Positions 33,396-41,127 of a stretch of DNA of 41,127 bases are shown piece after piece. Both the position numbers and the translations under genes were made by a program. Every line of letters starts with the position of its first letter. Within the stretch, counting starts at the first letter, position 1. A model generated the notes under the pieces. It ran no database searches. It was not told the origin of the DNA and saw only the letters and a program-made list of their open reading frames with translations. Source of the stretch: Bacteroidota bacterium (GTDB lineage: Bacteria; Bacteroidota; Bacteroidia; Chitinophagales; Chitinophagaceae); the NCBI GenBank assembly GCA_030706605.1, contig JAUZOE010000039.1, positions 1 to 41,127 of the forward strand, written 5' to 3'.

Positions 33396-33451
33396 GGATG
33401 GTATTTTAATTAATTTCTTTTAGGAGAAGAGATTGTTGATATAGGAGAATA

Positions 33452-34756
33452 TTAATGTTTCAACCAGGATTCCGGATTTACGTTATCGCTTTCTTTCATT
33501 AAAATAAAATCTACCTGCCCCTGGCCTTCATCATTTATCCCGGCTTTACCAATTACCTGCCCGGTTTTTACTTTGTCACCTCTTTGTACACTAGCTGAAC
33601 CAAGATTGCTGTAAACAGTAAAATATTTTCCATGTTTTATAAAAACAGCTTGTTTATCTTCTATATAACTTACCAGTGTTACTTCGCCATCAAAAACAGC
33701 TTTCACCGGTTCTCCTATTTTTGAACCTATGCTAACTCCCGGATTATTATAATCAATTCCTCCGGGAAATTGATTAGGGCCGAAGTGGCTAATAACGAAA
33801 CCATTTACTGGCCATGGTAAAATTCCTTTATTGCTTTCAAAACTTGCATTTAAAGCTCTGTCGGCTTCACTGCTTACCAATACGCTGTTGGAAGGAGGTA
33901 TTGGAGAAGTGCTAATTCTTGGCGTTGTAGTGTTTTTTTCTGCTTCGGGTGTAGCTTCTTTATTATTATTAGTTTCTGCTAATCTTGCTTTTTCTTTTTT
34001 TGCGGCTTCTGCTTTAGCTATTGCTATTTCTCTTTTAATCATTGCAGTAATTGCATTTTTTAATTTAGCATCCTGCTTTCGTTTGGCGTTTACCTGGGCA
34101 CTTAACTCTTTTTGCCGGCTTTTTAATTTATCTACAATGGCGGCTTTTTCTAATTTTTGCTTTTCCAGTTGAGTTAATTCATTATCATGTTCCTTTAATA
34201 CAATATTTTTCTTTTTTTTGGTACCTGATAAAACTTCTATTCGATTTTCGAGCATGGCTTGTGTGGTTATGATATTATCTGCCTGCATTTCTCGGTAACT
34301 CCGGTATGATTTTAAATATGCGATGCGTTTTATGGCATCATTAAAATTATTGGCAGAGAAGATGAAATTCAAAAAATCGTAATTACTCCTGTTTTTATAA
34401 GCGTAAACCATGCTTTTTGCATATTCCTGTTTTAGCGTATCCAGAACCCGTCTCATTTTATTGATATGCAGTTGAGATAAATAAATATTGTCACTGAGGC
34501 TTCGGATTTCCCCGTTTATATTATCAATTACTTTTCCCTGTAGATTCAATTTTTTATTAATCAGCGACAATTGTCCGATATTAACTTTTGCTGTTTTCCT
34601 AGTGTTTTCGAGAATTTTTTCAGTTTCAGTGATTTCTTTTTTCAGTTGCTCGCGCTGCTTTTGAAGAGCATCTTTATCTGCCGGTTCCTGGGAGAAAGCA
34701 GACAATGCTATAAGCAGAAATATAAAAGATGTTGCAATTTTCTTAAGCATGCACAT
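33452..34756 (-). CDS. EnvC-like protein: coiled coil plus degenerate M23 domain
   Basis: The 434-residue protein has a signal peptide (about 1-22), a long coiled coil (about 24-250) and a C-terminal LytM/M23 domain (about 315-434). Active M23 enzymes have an H-x3-D and an H-x-H; here the places read PGVSIG, YSNL and GQGQVDF, so the zinc ligands appear to be lost. This makes an EnvC-type activator of a cell-wall amidase more likely than a hydrolase itself. Two ATGs (34756 and 34750) are possible. It follows the DUF4292 lipoprotein gene by 61 bp and may be in one unit with it and dut. Confidence 0.88.
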   Translation of the reverse strand: MCMLKKIATSFIFLLIALSAFSQEPADKDALQKQREQLKKEITETEKILENTRKTAKVNIGQLSLINKKLNLQGKVIDNINGEIRSLSDNIYLSQLHINKMRRVLDTLKQEYAKSMVYAYKNRSNYDFLNFIFSANNFNDAIKRIAYLKSYRSYREMQADNIITTQAMLENRIEVLSGTKKKKNIVLKEHDNELTQLEKQKLEKAAIVDKLKSRQKELSAQVNAKRKQDAKLKNAITAMIKREIAIAKAEAAKKEKARLAETNNNKEATPEAEKNTTTPRISTSPIPPSNSVLVSSEADRALNASFESNKGILPWPVNGFVISHFGPNQFPGGIDYNNPGVSIGSKIGEPVKAVFDGEVTLVSYIEDKQAVFIKHGKYFTVYSNLGSASVQRGDKVKTGQVIGKAGINDEGQGQVDFILMKESDNVNPESWLKH

Positions 34757-34817
34757 TAATTTTTGATAAGAATAATTGATTGATTTTTATGCAAGCTGCA
34801 ATTCTTTAAAGTAACAA

Positions 34818-35639
34818 TTATTTTGTTTTATAATTTCGCGGAATGTTAAAAGGAAATGATAATTCCTTGTTAAACTCATATTGTTTAAAATTGATTTTTA
34901 TGTCCACCTTTGTTTTTTCCGCCACAGTAATATCGCGGAAAGTCGCGAAAGAAAACTGATTATATTTTTCGTAAGCATCATATACCAGGTCGGCTGTCCG
35001 GTTTTGCCCAATTTCAATATCATCTAATTTGCTTTTTTCTAAATTATTATTATCTGCTGAAATAGTAAGCAGATTTTTGAAAAAACTTCCCGTAGTTCCT
35101 ATTAAAATATGGTTTTCTGTTTCCCGGTAAGCAACAACACTATCGCCCTGGTAAACGGGATTGCCGATAATAAGATCCTGGAGAATTGAAAATGTCATTG
35201 GTATATGCGCAAAACTTTCAATATAATTGAAAGGATGATATTCTACCTCTTTATCAAGCTTGTTAATGATAATGAGCGTATCCGGGGTGATGTAGATTCT
35301 AAAAGCTTCAATACTTAGAAAAGTGGCACTTATTGAAATCCATAACACGCTGTCTTTTTGCAACCTGATAAATGCATTAAAATCTGGCTGTTTTCCTTTG
35401 CGATCTTCATATTGTACTTTTATTTTTGCAGAGAAAGTTTTAAAGTCAATCCTGTTTTTGTCTAAAGATTTTAAGAGCTTGGAAGCAATGCTAAGCGAAT
35501 CCGAATTGGGTAATCCCGGAACCGTTGCTACTATTGTATCTTTTCTACTGATAGCTGATTGCAATTTTTTTGTAGAACGGCATCCGTTAATTGTGTACAA
35601 AAAAACGATTCCAATAAATATTCTAAAATAAAAATTCAT
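34818..35639 (-). CDS. DUF4292 lipoprotein
   Basis: The 273-residue protein has a lipoprotein leader with lipobox INGC (Cys20), then a beta-rich body resembling LolB/LolA-type folds. It carries FKTFSAKIKVQYED and VLWISISATFLSIEAFR, typical of DUF4292. An envelope location is expected. It follows dut by 18 bp and precedes the EnvC-like gene, so the three probably share a transcript. Function is unknown; a lipid or lipoprotein-handling role is only suggested by the fold. Confidence 0.87.
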   Translation of the reverse strand: MNFYFRIFIGIVFLYTINGCRSTKKLQSAISRKDTIVATVPGLPNSDSLSIASKLLKSLDKNRIDFKTFSAKIKVQYEDRKGKQPDFNAFIRLQKDSVLWISISATFLSIEAFRIYITPDTLIIINKLDKEVEYHPFNYIESFAHIPMTFSILQDLIIGNPVYQGDSVVAYRETENHILIGTTGSFFKNLLTISADNNNLEKSKLDDIEIGQNRTADLVYDAYEKYNQFSFATFRDITVAEKTKVDIKINFKQYEFNKELSFPFNIPRNYKTK

Positions 35640-35657
35640 TCAAAATGCTTTATAAAA

Positions 35658-36101
35658 TTAATTATGCCCGGTATGGCCAAATCCACCTTCGCCTCTTACT
35701 GTAGTTTCTAATTGTTCAGCGTTTTGCAATAGGGCTTTTTCAATTTTGCAGATTACCATCTGGGCGATGCGATCTCCAGTATTGATGGTATGTTCCTCTT
35801 GAGATAAGTTGATAAGGATGACTTTTATTTCGCCACGGTAATCACTGTCTACTGTTCCAGGAGAATTTAAACAAGTAATACCATGTTTAAACGCAAGACC
35901 ACTTCGTGGTCGTACCTGTGCTTCATATCCTGAAGGTATTTCCAGGAATATTCCTGTAGGAACCATAACTCTTTCCAGAGGTTTTAAAACAAGAGGAATG
36001 TTAAGCCATGCTCTCAGATCGAGCCCGGATGAACCCGGAGTAACATATTCAGGGTTTTTATTTTCTGAAGTGTTTATGATCTTTATTTCTAAATCCTGCA
36101 T
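35658..36101 (-). CDS. dut: dUTP diphosphatase
   Basis: Dut hydrolyses dUTP to dUMP and keeps uracil out of DNA. The 147-residue trimeric-type sequence has motif 1 PGSSGLDLRA, motif 2 VRPRSGLAFKHG, motif 3 GTVDSDYRGEIKV, motif 4 DRIAQMV and the C-terminal motif 5 RGEGGFGHTG. All are intact and the length is normal. It is the first gene of the probable dut-DUF4292-envC-like unit, with a -7 element ending 5 nt before its ATG. Confidence 0.96.
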   Translation of the reverse strand: MQDLEIKIINTSENKNPEYVTPGSSGLDLRAWLNIPLVLKPLERVMVPTGIFLEIPSGYEAQVRPRSGLAFKHGITCLNSPGTVDSDYRGEIKVILINLSQEEHTINTGDRIAQMVICKIEKALLQNAEQLETTVRGEGGFGHTGHN

Positions 36102-36106
36102 ACTGA

Positions 36107-36114
36107 CAAAGATA
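36107..36114 (-). promoter_or_regulatory. -7 element abutting the dut start codon
   Basis: TATCTTTG on the minus strand matches TAnnTTTG exactly, with five bases (TCAGT) before the ATG at 36101. A TTTT near 36135-36138 could serve as a weak -33 element. Confidence 0.5.
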
Positions 36115-36159
36115 GGGATGCAAATGAGGACATGAAAAAATAAATGGAATGAAAATCAT

Positions 36160-36645
36160 TTATTTTATGGCCATTAGCAAAACTGTAGCGTAAGCCACTA
36201 TTCCTTCTTCACGACCTACAAATCCCATCCTTTCGGAGGTGGTTGCTTTTATAGAAATTACATTTTCACTGACATTGAGTATTTCTGCAATGACTTTTTG
36301 CATTTTTAAAGCGTGAGGTTTTATTTTGGGTACTTCCAGGCAAATGGTTGAATCTATATTCCCGATTTGATAACCTGCCTGGGTGATAAGTTCATTTGAT
36401 TTTGCCAACAATATTTTACTATCAATATTTTTAAAAGTATTATCTGTATCCGGAAAGTGGAATCCTATATCTCCAAGACAGGCTGCACCCAACATCGCAT
36501 CGCATATAGCATGAAGTAATACATCAGCATCACTATGTCCGATTGCCCCCTTTGGGTGTTCTATTTTTATGCCGCCAATCCATAAATCTCTTCCAACTTT
36601 CAATTGGTGAAAATCAATTCCAAAACCTATCCTGAAGGGTTGCAT
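36160..36645 (-). CDS. ispF: 2-C-methyl-D-erythritol 2,4-cyclodiphosphate synthase
   Basis: IspF forms the cyclic diphosphate of the MEP isoprenoid pathway, the substrate that IspG reduces. The 161-residue protein has the metal ligands Asp11 and His13 (GIDFHQL) and His45 (LLHAICDA). The family blocks IGHSDADVLLHA and SIKATTSERMGFVGREEGI (in part) are also present. The length is normal. It lies 58 bp upstream of dut on the same strand; no clear promoter is visible. IspD, often adjacent or fused, is not seen here. Confidence 0.97.
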   Translation of the reverse strand: MQPFRIGFGIDFHQLKVGRDLWIGGIKIEHPKGAIGHSDADVLLHAICDAMLGAACLGDIGFHFPDTDNTFKNIDSKILLAKSNELITQAGYQIGNIDSTICLEVPKIKPHALKMQKVIAEILNVSENVISIKATTSERMGFVGREEGIVAYATVLLMAIK

Positions 36646-36714
36646 TATTGAATATTTATGATATTGAATTACTTTTCGAAGTTCGCATCTAAATTCCTAA
36701 ATCTAAATTTCGGA

Positions 36715-36737
36715 GAAAAAACGCCTCAATAGAGGCG
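36715..36737 (-). terminator. Terminator downstream of porV
   Basis: The stem CGCCTC / GAGGCG (36722-36727, 36732-36737) with a 4-nt loop is followed by six T on the minus strand. It lies 32 bp past the porV stop. Confidence 0.9.
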
Positions 36738-36769
36738 CTCAAATCAAATATATTCAAAAAAATTAAATT

Positions 36770-37942
36770 TTATTGAGTAACACTTCCGACTGCAGTGGAA
36801 GGATCAAGATTAAATATCAAGCTAAAGCGTAATGTGTTGGATAGAGGGTTGCGATTGATACCATTTCCGGATGGGATGAGGTATGAAAAATTTAAACCAA
36901 ACATATTGTAATTCAAACCTGCACCAATAGAAAAGTATTTACGATCGCCTTTAGTTGGATTTTCATAAAAATATCCAGCTCTGAAAGAAAACTGATCCAT
37001 ATACGTATATTCAGCACCAACGGATATCTGAAATTCTTTCAATTCTTCGCTAAAGCCACCCGGTGCATCTCCAAAAGAGCTAAACCAACTACTTACCACT
37101 CCTTTATTATGATAATTTGCTAATCCTGCAGAATCGCCAATTGCCGGAGGCGTAGGTACAAGGAGTTTATTGATATCTAACCCAAAAGTAACTTTATTAG
37201 TTTCGTCAAATACGTCTACATAAGCAACTCCTACTCCAAGATTGGCAGGGATGAAATCTTTTTCAGTAGCATCATTGGTATAGCCTATTTTAGAACCTAG
37301 ATTAGTGATGGCAACACCCCAGTTGAGCCCGGAAACAGAGCCCCCTTCTGAACCGTCATTGAAAATAGATATATCTCCTGCAACTGAAGTCCCTGTTTTA
37401 TAAGTGGATCCGCTGGCAGATTGCCCGCTTGCCAAGTTTGAATTAATATATCTTAATGCAATACCAAGACCTAATCTGTCTGAAAGCTTGCGTGAATAAC
37501 CTGCATCCACTGCAAATTCCCTCGGACGATAGGTTTGTAAATCATTTCCTAAATTATCGGTGAATTGGATATTTCCTAAGCTAAAATACCTTAAAGAACC
37601 CGAGATGGCTTGCTGATCATCCAATTGATAATAACCAGCGCCTGAAACAAGATACACATCATTAAGATCCAGACCTTTTAACCAAGGGGTATAGGTTAGT
37701 GCAATTGCAGAATTACTTTTGGCAAAAGGAATTTTAGACAAATTCCAAAAAATTGAATTGGCATCAGGGATAGTAGCAATTCCTACATCACCCATACCGC
37801 CTGACCTTGCGTCTGGTGAAATTCTTAAAAAAGGAACAGCGGTGGTTACCACATTTATTGAATTAGCAGTTTGTGCATTTACAGATACTGTCGCTCCAAT
37901 CAGCATCATTAATGCTGTCAATTTCAAAATGACTTTCTTCAT
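36770..37942 (-). CDS. porV: Type IX secretion outer membrane protein PorV
   Basis: PorV is a 14-strand outer-membrane barrel that shuttles type IX cargo to the attachment complex. The 390-residue sequence has a signal peptide ending ...VNAQ (about 24) and the family start with AVPFLRISPDARSGGMGDVG near 37-56. A FadL-like barrel with alternating polar and apolar residues follows, ending in LRFSLIFNLDPS. It is divergent from gldJ across 515 bp. In Flavobacterium porV, porU and gldJ are close together; porU is not seen in this window. Confidence 0.93.
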   Translation of the reverse strand: MKKVILKLTALMMLIGATVSVNAQTANSINVVTTAVPFLRISPDARSGGMGDVGIATIPDANSIFWNLSKIPFAKSNSAIALTYTPWLKGLDLNDVYLVSGAGYYQLDDQQAISGSLRYFSLGNIQFTDNLGNDLQTYRPREFAVDAGYSRKLSDRLGLGIALRYINSNLASGQSASGSTYKTGTSVAGDISIFNDGSEGGSVSGLNWGVAITNLGSKIGYTNDATEKDFIPANLGVGVAYVDVFDETNKVTFGLDINKLLVPTPPAIGDSAGLANYHNKGVVSSWFSSFGDAPGGFSEELKEFQISVGAEYTYMDQFSFRAGYFYENPTKGDRKYFSIGAGLNYNMFGLNFSYLIPSGNGINRNPLSNTLRFSLIFNLDPSTAVGSVTQ

Positions 37943-38457
37943 GTGTATTTTTTGTACTAGTTAGGTAGAGCTAAATATTATAGGAATTTGTTTTTGGGGG
38001 TGTAAAAATAAAATTTTTATTGAAATACACAATATAAAATATAAAAGATAAGCATTACTAATGAAAACATTTTAATTCATTTACAATAAAAAGCTAATTC
38101 TACTGTTTAAATAAAAAGTTGAATTGTATTTTATTATCTATTATTGTTTCCAAATTCCAACAACTCATCTATATCCTTTAAAACGATTTCATCGTAGTTT
38201 TTATTGTATTTAATAAAATAAAGTATGCCTCATATTTTTATTGAAAACGATGTACGTATTTGGTATTTTATTTATCTATATGTCAGGAACAAAAAGACTT
38301 TCCGGTATTTGTGAAGAGAATGCAAAAATAATATATGGTATGATAATTGAGATTTTTATGATAAATTAAAATCAAATAAAGTAATTATATTCGCGTCATA
38401 AAGTAACCCCTATCACAATAAGAACGAAAACCTTTCGTTAATTAATCTGCAAAACGA
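37943..38457. other. Divergent region between porV and gldJ
   Basis: This 515-bp AT-rich region holds no complete gene. A minus-strand frame without a start codon (38134-38229, 31 codons) reads like the end of a protein (…YDEIVLKDIDELLEF…), and may be a remnant. A near-match to a -7 box (TATATTCG, 38386-38393) lies about 65 bp before gldJ. Confidence 0.5.
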
Positions 38458-40035
38458 ATGTACATGTCAAAATCAATATCTGCCAGAAATTTTATCTTTA
38501 TTATTCTGGCCTCCTCAGTCGCAATGACCTCTTGTAAAAATGGAGGTTTGTTTGGTAAGAAGAAGAAAGATCAATCTTCTGTAACCGGATGGAATTATGA
38601 TGATAAAAATTATGGAAATTTTCACGTATTAAAAGCGCAGGAGCAAAAGGCTGGGCCGGGCCTTGTCTTTATTCAAGGCGGGACTTTTGTGATGGGTGCT
38701 AAAGAAGAAGATGTAATGGGTGATTGGAATAATATTCCACGTCGCGTAAGTGTAAACTCATTTTACATTGATCAGACGGAAGTGGCTAATGTTCATTACC
38801 GCGAATACCTTTATTGGCTAAGTAATACTTTTGATAACGATACTTCTATTATGCGGATGGCTCTTCCTGATACACTGGTATGGAGAAGCGAACTTGCATA
38901 CAATGAGCCTTATGTTGAATATTATTTCCGCTATCCCGCGTATAATTATTATCCTGTTGTTGGAGTTAGCTGGGAGCAGGCTCATGATTTTTGTATTTGG
39001 CGCACAGACAGGGTAAATGAAAAAATATTAATAGACAAAGGGTATTTGAATAAAAAAGCTCCTCTTGCAGCGATGAAAGGTGGTGAAGGTGAAGAGACTT
39101 TTAATACTGATACTTATTTAATAAATCCTGATCTTATCAATAATAAAACGGCACCTAAAAAGGGAGCATTAAAAGATGTAAGTGGAAAACCCAGGAAAGT
39201 GGTTACATTCGAAGACGGAATTTTGTTACCTGGCTATCGGTTGCCAACCGAGGCTGAATGGGAATATGCAGCTTATGGAATTATAGCACAGAATCCAAAA
39301 CCACGGACTAAAGAAAAAAATCATGGGGAAGAGGTAATATCCAATCAACAAGTTTATTCATGGAGTAATAATGTAAATGGCCTTCGTGACAATCGTCGTG
39401 GAAGCTGGCAGGGAGAATTTCTTGCCAATTTTAAAAGAGGAAATGGAGATGTTATGGGAGTTGCCGGAGGGTTGAATGACCGTGCAGCAATACCTGGACC
39501 TATTAAATCTTTTTATCCAAATGGTTATGGTCTATATAATATGAGTGGTAATGTAAGCGAATGGGTTGCTGATGTTTATCGCCCTTTGACTGGTTTGGAT
39601 GAGGATGATGTAAACCCTTATCGTGGTAATAAATTCGAAAAATTTTATAAAGATGACCAGGGTGAATATCAAAGAGATACTTTAGGCCGTTTGAAAAAAG
39701 TAGTAGTTACTGACCAGGAAGCATCCTCACGTCTTAACTATCAAAAAGGAGATGTAATCAACTATCTTGATGGTGATTCTATTTCAAATGTAACTTATGG
39801 TTATGGAATTACTTCTTTAATAAGTGACAAATCGCGTGTAATAAAAGGTGGTAGCTGGAACGATATGCCTTATTGGTTATCTCCTGGAGCACGCCGCTAT
39901 ATGGACCAGGATCAGTCAAGTAGTACAGTTGGTTTCCGTTGTGCTATGACAAGATTGGGTAGTCCGGAAGGAAATGGATTTGGAGAAGGTAATATTTTCG
40001 GAACCAGAAAACAAAATAAAAAGAAAAGGAATTAA
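38458..40035 (+). CDS. gldJ: Gliding motility lipoprotein GldJ
   Basis: GldJ is a lipoprotein with a formylglycine-generating-enzyme (SUMF1)-like fold needed for gliding and type IX secretion. The 525-residue sequence has a lipoprotein leader ending MTSC, then the GldJ opening (SSVTGWNYDDKNYG) and GPGLVFIQGGTFVMG. RRVSVNSFYIDQTEV and GVSWEQAHDFCIWRTDRVNEKI follow, with GYRLPTEAEWEYAA further on. The pattern fits GldJ better than the related GldK. ATG 38464 would give a cleaner leader than ATG 38458. It is divergent from porV and is followed by a strong terminator. Confidence 0.92.
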   Translation: MYMSKSISARNFIFIILASSVAMTSCKNGGLFGKKKKDQSSVTGWNYDDKNYGNFHVLKAQEQKAGPGLVFIQGGTFVMGAKEEDVMGDWNNIPRRVSVNSFYIDQTEVANVHYREYLYWLSNTFDNDTSIMRMALPDTLVWRSELAYNEPYVEYYFRYPAYNYYPVVGVSWEQAHDFCIWRTDRVNEKILIDKGYLNKKAPLAAMKGGEGEETFNTDTYLINPDLINNKTAPKKGALKDVSGKPRKVVTFEDGILLPGYRLPTEAEWEYAAYGIIAQNPKPRTKEKNHGEEVISNQQVYSWSNNVNGLRDNRRGSWQGEFLANFKRGNGDVMGVAGGLNDRAAIPGPIKSFYPNGYGLYNMSGNVSEWVADVYRPLTGLDEDDVNPYRGNKFEKFYKDDQGEYQRDTLGRLKKVVVTDQEASSRLNYQKGDVINYLDGDSISNVTYGYGITSLISDKSRVIKGGSWNDMPYWLSPGARRYMDQDQSSSTVGFRCAMTRLGSPEGNGFGEGNIFGTRKQNKKKRN

Positions 40036-40056
40036 TTTCAGCTTTTCATAAATCAT

Positions 40057-40087
40057 AAACCTCTTATTTTTAATGAGAGGTTTTTTT
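40057..40087 (+). terminator. Terminator after gldJ
   Basis: A 12-bp stem (AAACCTCTTATT / AATGAGAGGTTT, one T-G pair) with a 3-nt loop is followed by a T-run. It lies 21 bp after the gldJ stop. Confidence 0.93.
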
Positions 40088-40130
40088 ATGGATTAACTAC
40101 TTTTAAAAAATATTTTAATAAATAAATTGA

Positions 40131-40922
40131 ATGTTTGAATTTCACACTGACAGAAAAAAATATTTTGATATTCAAATATGGAATGCCGAAAAATATGTTA
40201 TCCCTTTTATCGAAAACAAAATTTTAATCCGGGACGGAATGCGTGTATTGGAAATTGGTGCCGGCGAAGGAGGTGTTTTAAAATCTTTTGTCAATAGAAA
40301 TTGTATTGGTGTCGGGGTAGAATTAGATGAATCACGAGTTGTCAATGGAAGATCGTGGTTAAAAGAAGATATTCAAAAGGGTAACATTTCATTCTTTGTA
40401 GAAGATATTTATGACGCAGATATTTATGATTTAGGCGGCCAATTTGATATTATAGTTTTGAAAGATGTTATTGAACATATACATGATCAATCCCAATTGA
40501 TTGGCAGATTAAAGTCTTTTCTTACTCCTTCAGGTGTTATCTATTTTGGTTTTCCTCCGTGGCAAATGCCTTTTGGTGGTCATCAACAGATGTGTCAAAG
40601 CCTGTTATCAAAAGTTCCCTATTTTCATTTGTTGCCAAAATCTTTGTACAAATCGGTTTTCAAATTATTTAATGAACCCGAACCTGTTATAGAATCTTTG
40701 CTTGAAGTAAAAGAAACAGGAATTTCGATAGAACGATTTGAAAAAATTGTGAAGAAAACCGGGTTTCAGGTAATCAGCAAAACTCATTATTTGATTAATC
40801 CCATTTATGAATGGAAATTTGGGTGGAGGCCAAAAACTCAAAATTCTCTGATCAGTAAGATTCCGGTTTTAAGAAATTATTTAACTACCTGTGTTTATTA
40901 TTTAATCAAGCCTTCTGCCTGA
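40131..40922 (+). CDS. Class I SAM-dependent methyltransferase
   Basis: The 263-residue protein has the Rossmann-type SAM-binding motif VLEIGAGEGG near 39-48, an acidic residue closing the next strand in GVGVELDES, and motif IV-like FDIIVLKDVIEHIHD near 107-121. A variable C-terminal part follows. The substrate is unknown; the layout resembles methyltransferases of surface-glycan or small-molecule pathways. It has no visible partner gene: gldJ ends with a terminator upstream and the window ends 205 bp downstream. Confidence 0.88.
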   Translation: MFEFHTDRKKYFDIQIWNAEKYVIPFIENKILIRDGMRVLEIGAGEGGVLKSFVNRNCIGVGVELDESRVVNGRSWLKEDIQKGNISFFVEDIYDADIYDLGGQFDIIVLKDVIEHIHDQSQLIGRLKSFLTPSGVIYFGFPPWQMPFGGHQQMCQSLLSKVPYFHLLPKSLYKSVFKLFNEPEPVIESLLEVKETGISIERFEKIVKKTGFQVISKTHYLINPIYEWKFGWRPKTQNSLISKIPVLRNYLTTCVYYLIKPSA

Positions 40923-40988
40923 TCCAAAAGTGGCATTTAATTTCCTGGAAAAAATTGCACTTGTTTTTGAAGCGGAAAGTATGGCTTA

Positions 40989-41127
40989 TAATTAATTCAA
41001 GTTGCTAGTTATTAAGTCAGTTTATTAAAAGTAAATGCTACTATAAACATTAATAGTTTCAGCAAAAATCCTTTAAATGTAACTGCATGTATTTTTCTTA
41101 AAAACAAATTTTTTATTTCACTAAAGC
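40989..41127 (-). repeat. Right copy of the 139-bp terminal inverted repeat
   Basis: This is the exact reverse complement of positions 2-140, starting 66 bp after the methyltransferase stop and reaching the last base of the window. No gene is seen in it. Confidence 0.95.

Overview
The window looks like chromosomal DNA from a low-GC member of the Bacteroidota, probably near the Chitinophagaceae. Support comes from the gliding/type IX secretion genes gldD, gldE, gldJ and porV, a Bat-type moxR/VWA gene set, the long 661-residue form of IspG, a short ATP synthase epsilon subunit, a SusC/RagA-style TonB receptor with an N-terminal carboxypeptidase-regulatory-like domain, frequent TTG starts, and promoters of the Bacteroidota type (-33 TTTG, -7 TAnnTTTG) with no clear Shine-Dalgarno sequences. 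Nearly everything is ordinary chromosomal content. I see no phage, transposase, CRISPR array or plasmid gene.

Layout. 0.1-5.1 kb: atpC with a terminator, then on the minus strand a NatAB-type ABC exporter, a large FAD dehydrogenase and a DUF3127 protein with an SSB-like C-terminal tip. 5.5-7.4 kb: dnaA and two tRNA genes (Ser-GCT, Pro-TGG). 7.5-18.3 kb, minus strand: nadB, ispG, a BatB-BatC fusion, an OXA-like class D beta-lactamase lipoprotein, a DUF3109 protein, then gldD, gldE, ssb and mutY. 18.4-23.8 kb, plus strand: an HU/IHF-like protein, a TPR protein, a 29-residue very basic peptide, RNase G, an unknown protein, PepE and a DUF983 protein. 24.0-26.9 kb, minus strand: a TonB receptor preceded by a small His/Cys-containing secreted protein, with a palindrome over its promoter. 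27.3-32.2 kb, plus strand: moxR, a DUF58 gene, a BatD-like membrane protein, batA and rsgA. 32.3-37.9 kb, minus strand: a small unknown protein, a 59-residue lipoprotein, a gamma-carbonic-anhydrase-like protein, an EnvC-like protein, a DUF4292 lipoprotein, dut, ispF and porV. 38.5-40.9 kb, plus strand: gldJ and a methyltransferase.

How the genes work together. GldD, GldE, GldJ and PorV belong to gliding and type IX secretion. MoxR, DUF58, BatA and the distant BatB-BatC fusion would form one envelope-associated AAA/VWA system that is split across about 14 kb here. IspG and IspF are two steps of the MEP isoprenoid pathway. DnaA, SSB, MutY, Dut and HU serve DNA replication and maintenance. The TonB receptor and its small partner look like a metal- or substrate-regulated uptake unit.

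The most unusual points are these: a perfect 139-bp inverted repeat at the two window ends, which may be an assembly effect; the in-frame BatB-BatC fusion that keeps the BatC signal peptide inside; the SSB-type tip on the DUF3127 protein while the SSB itself lacks one; the palindrome/promoter overlap before the TonB unit; and four genes whose -7 box ends only 4-5 nt before the ATG. I did not find a clearly new multi-gene system.
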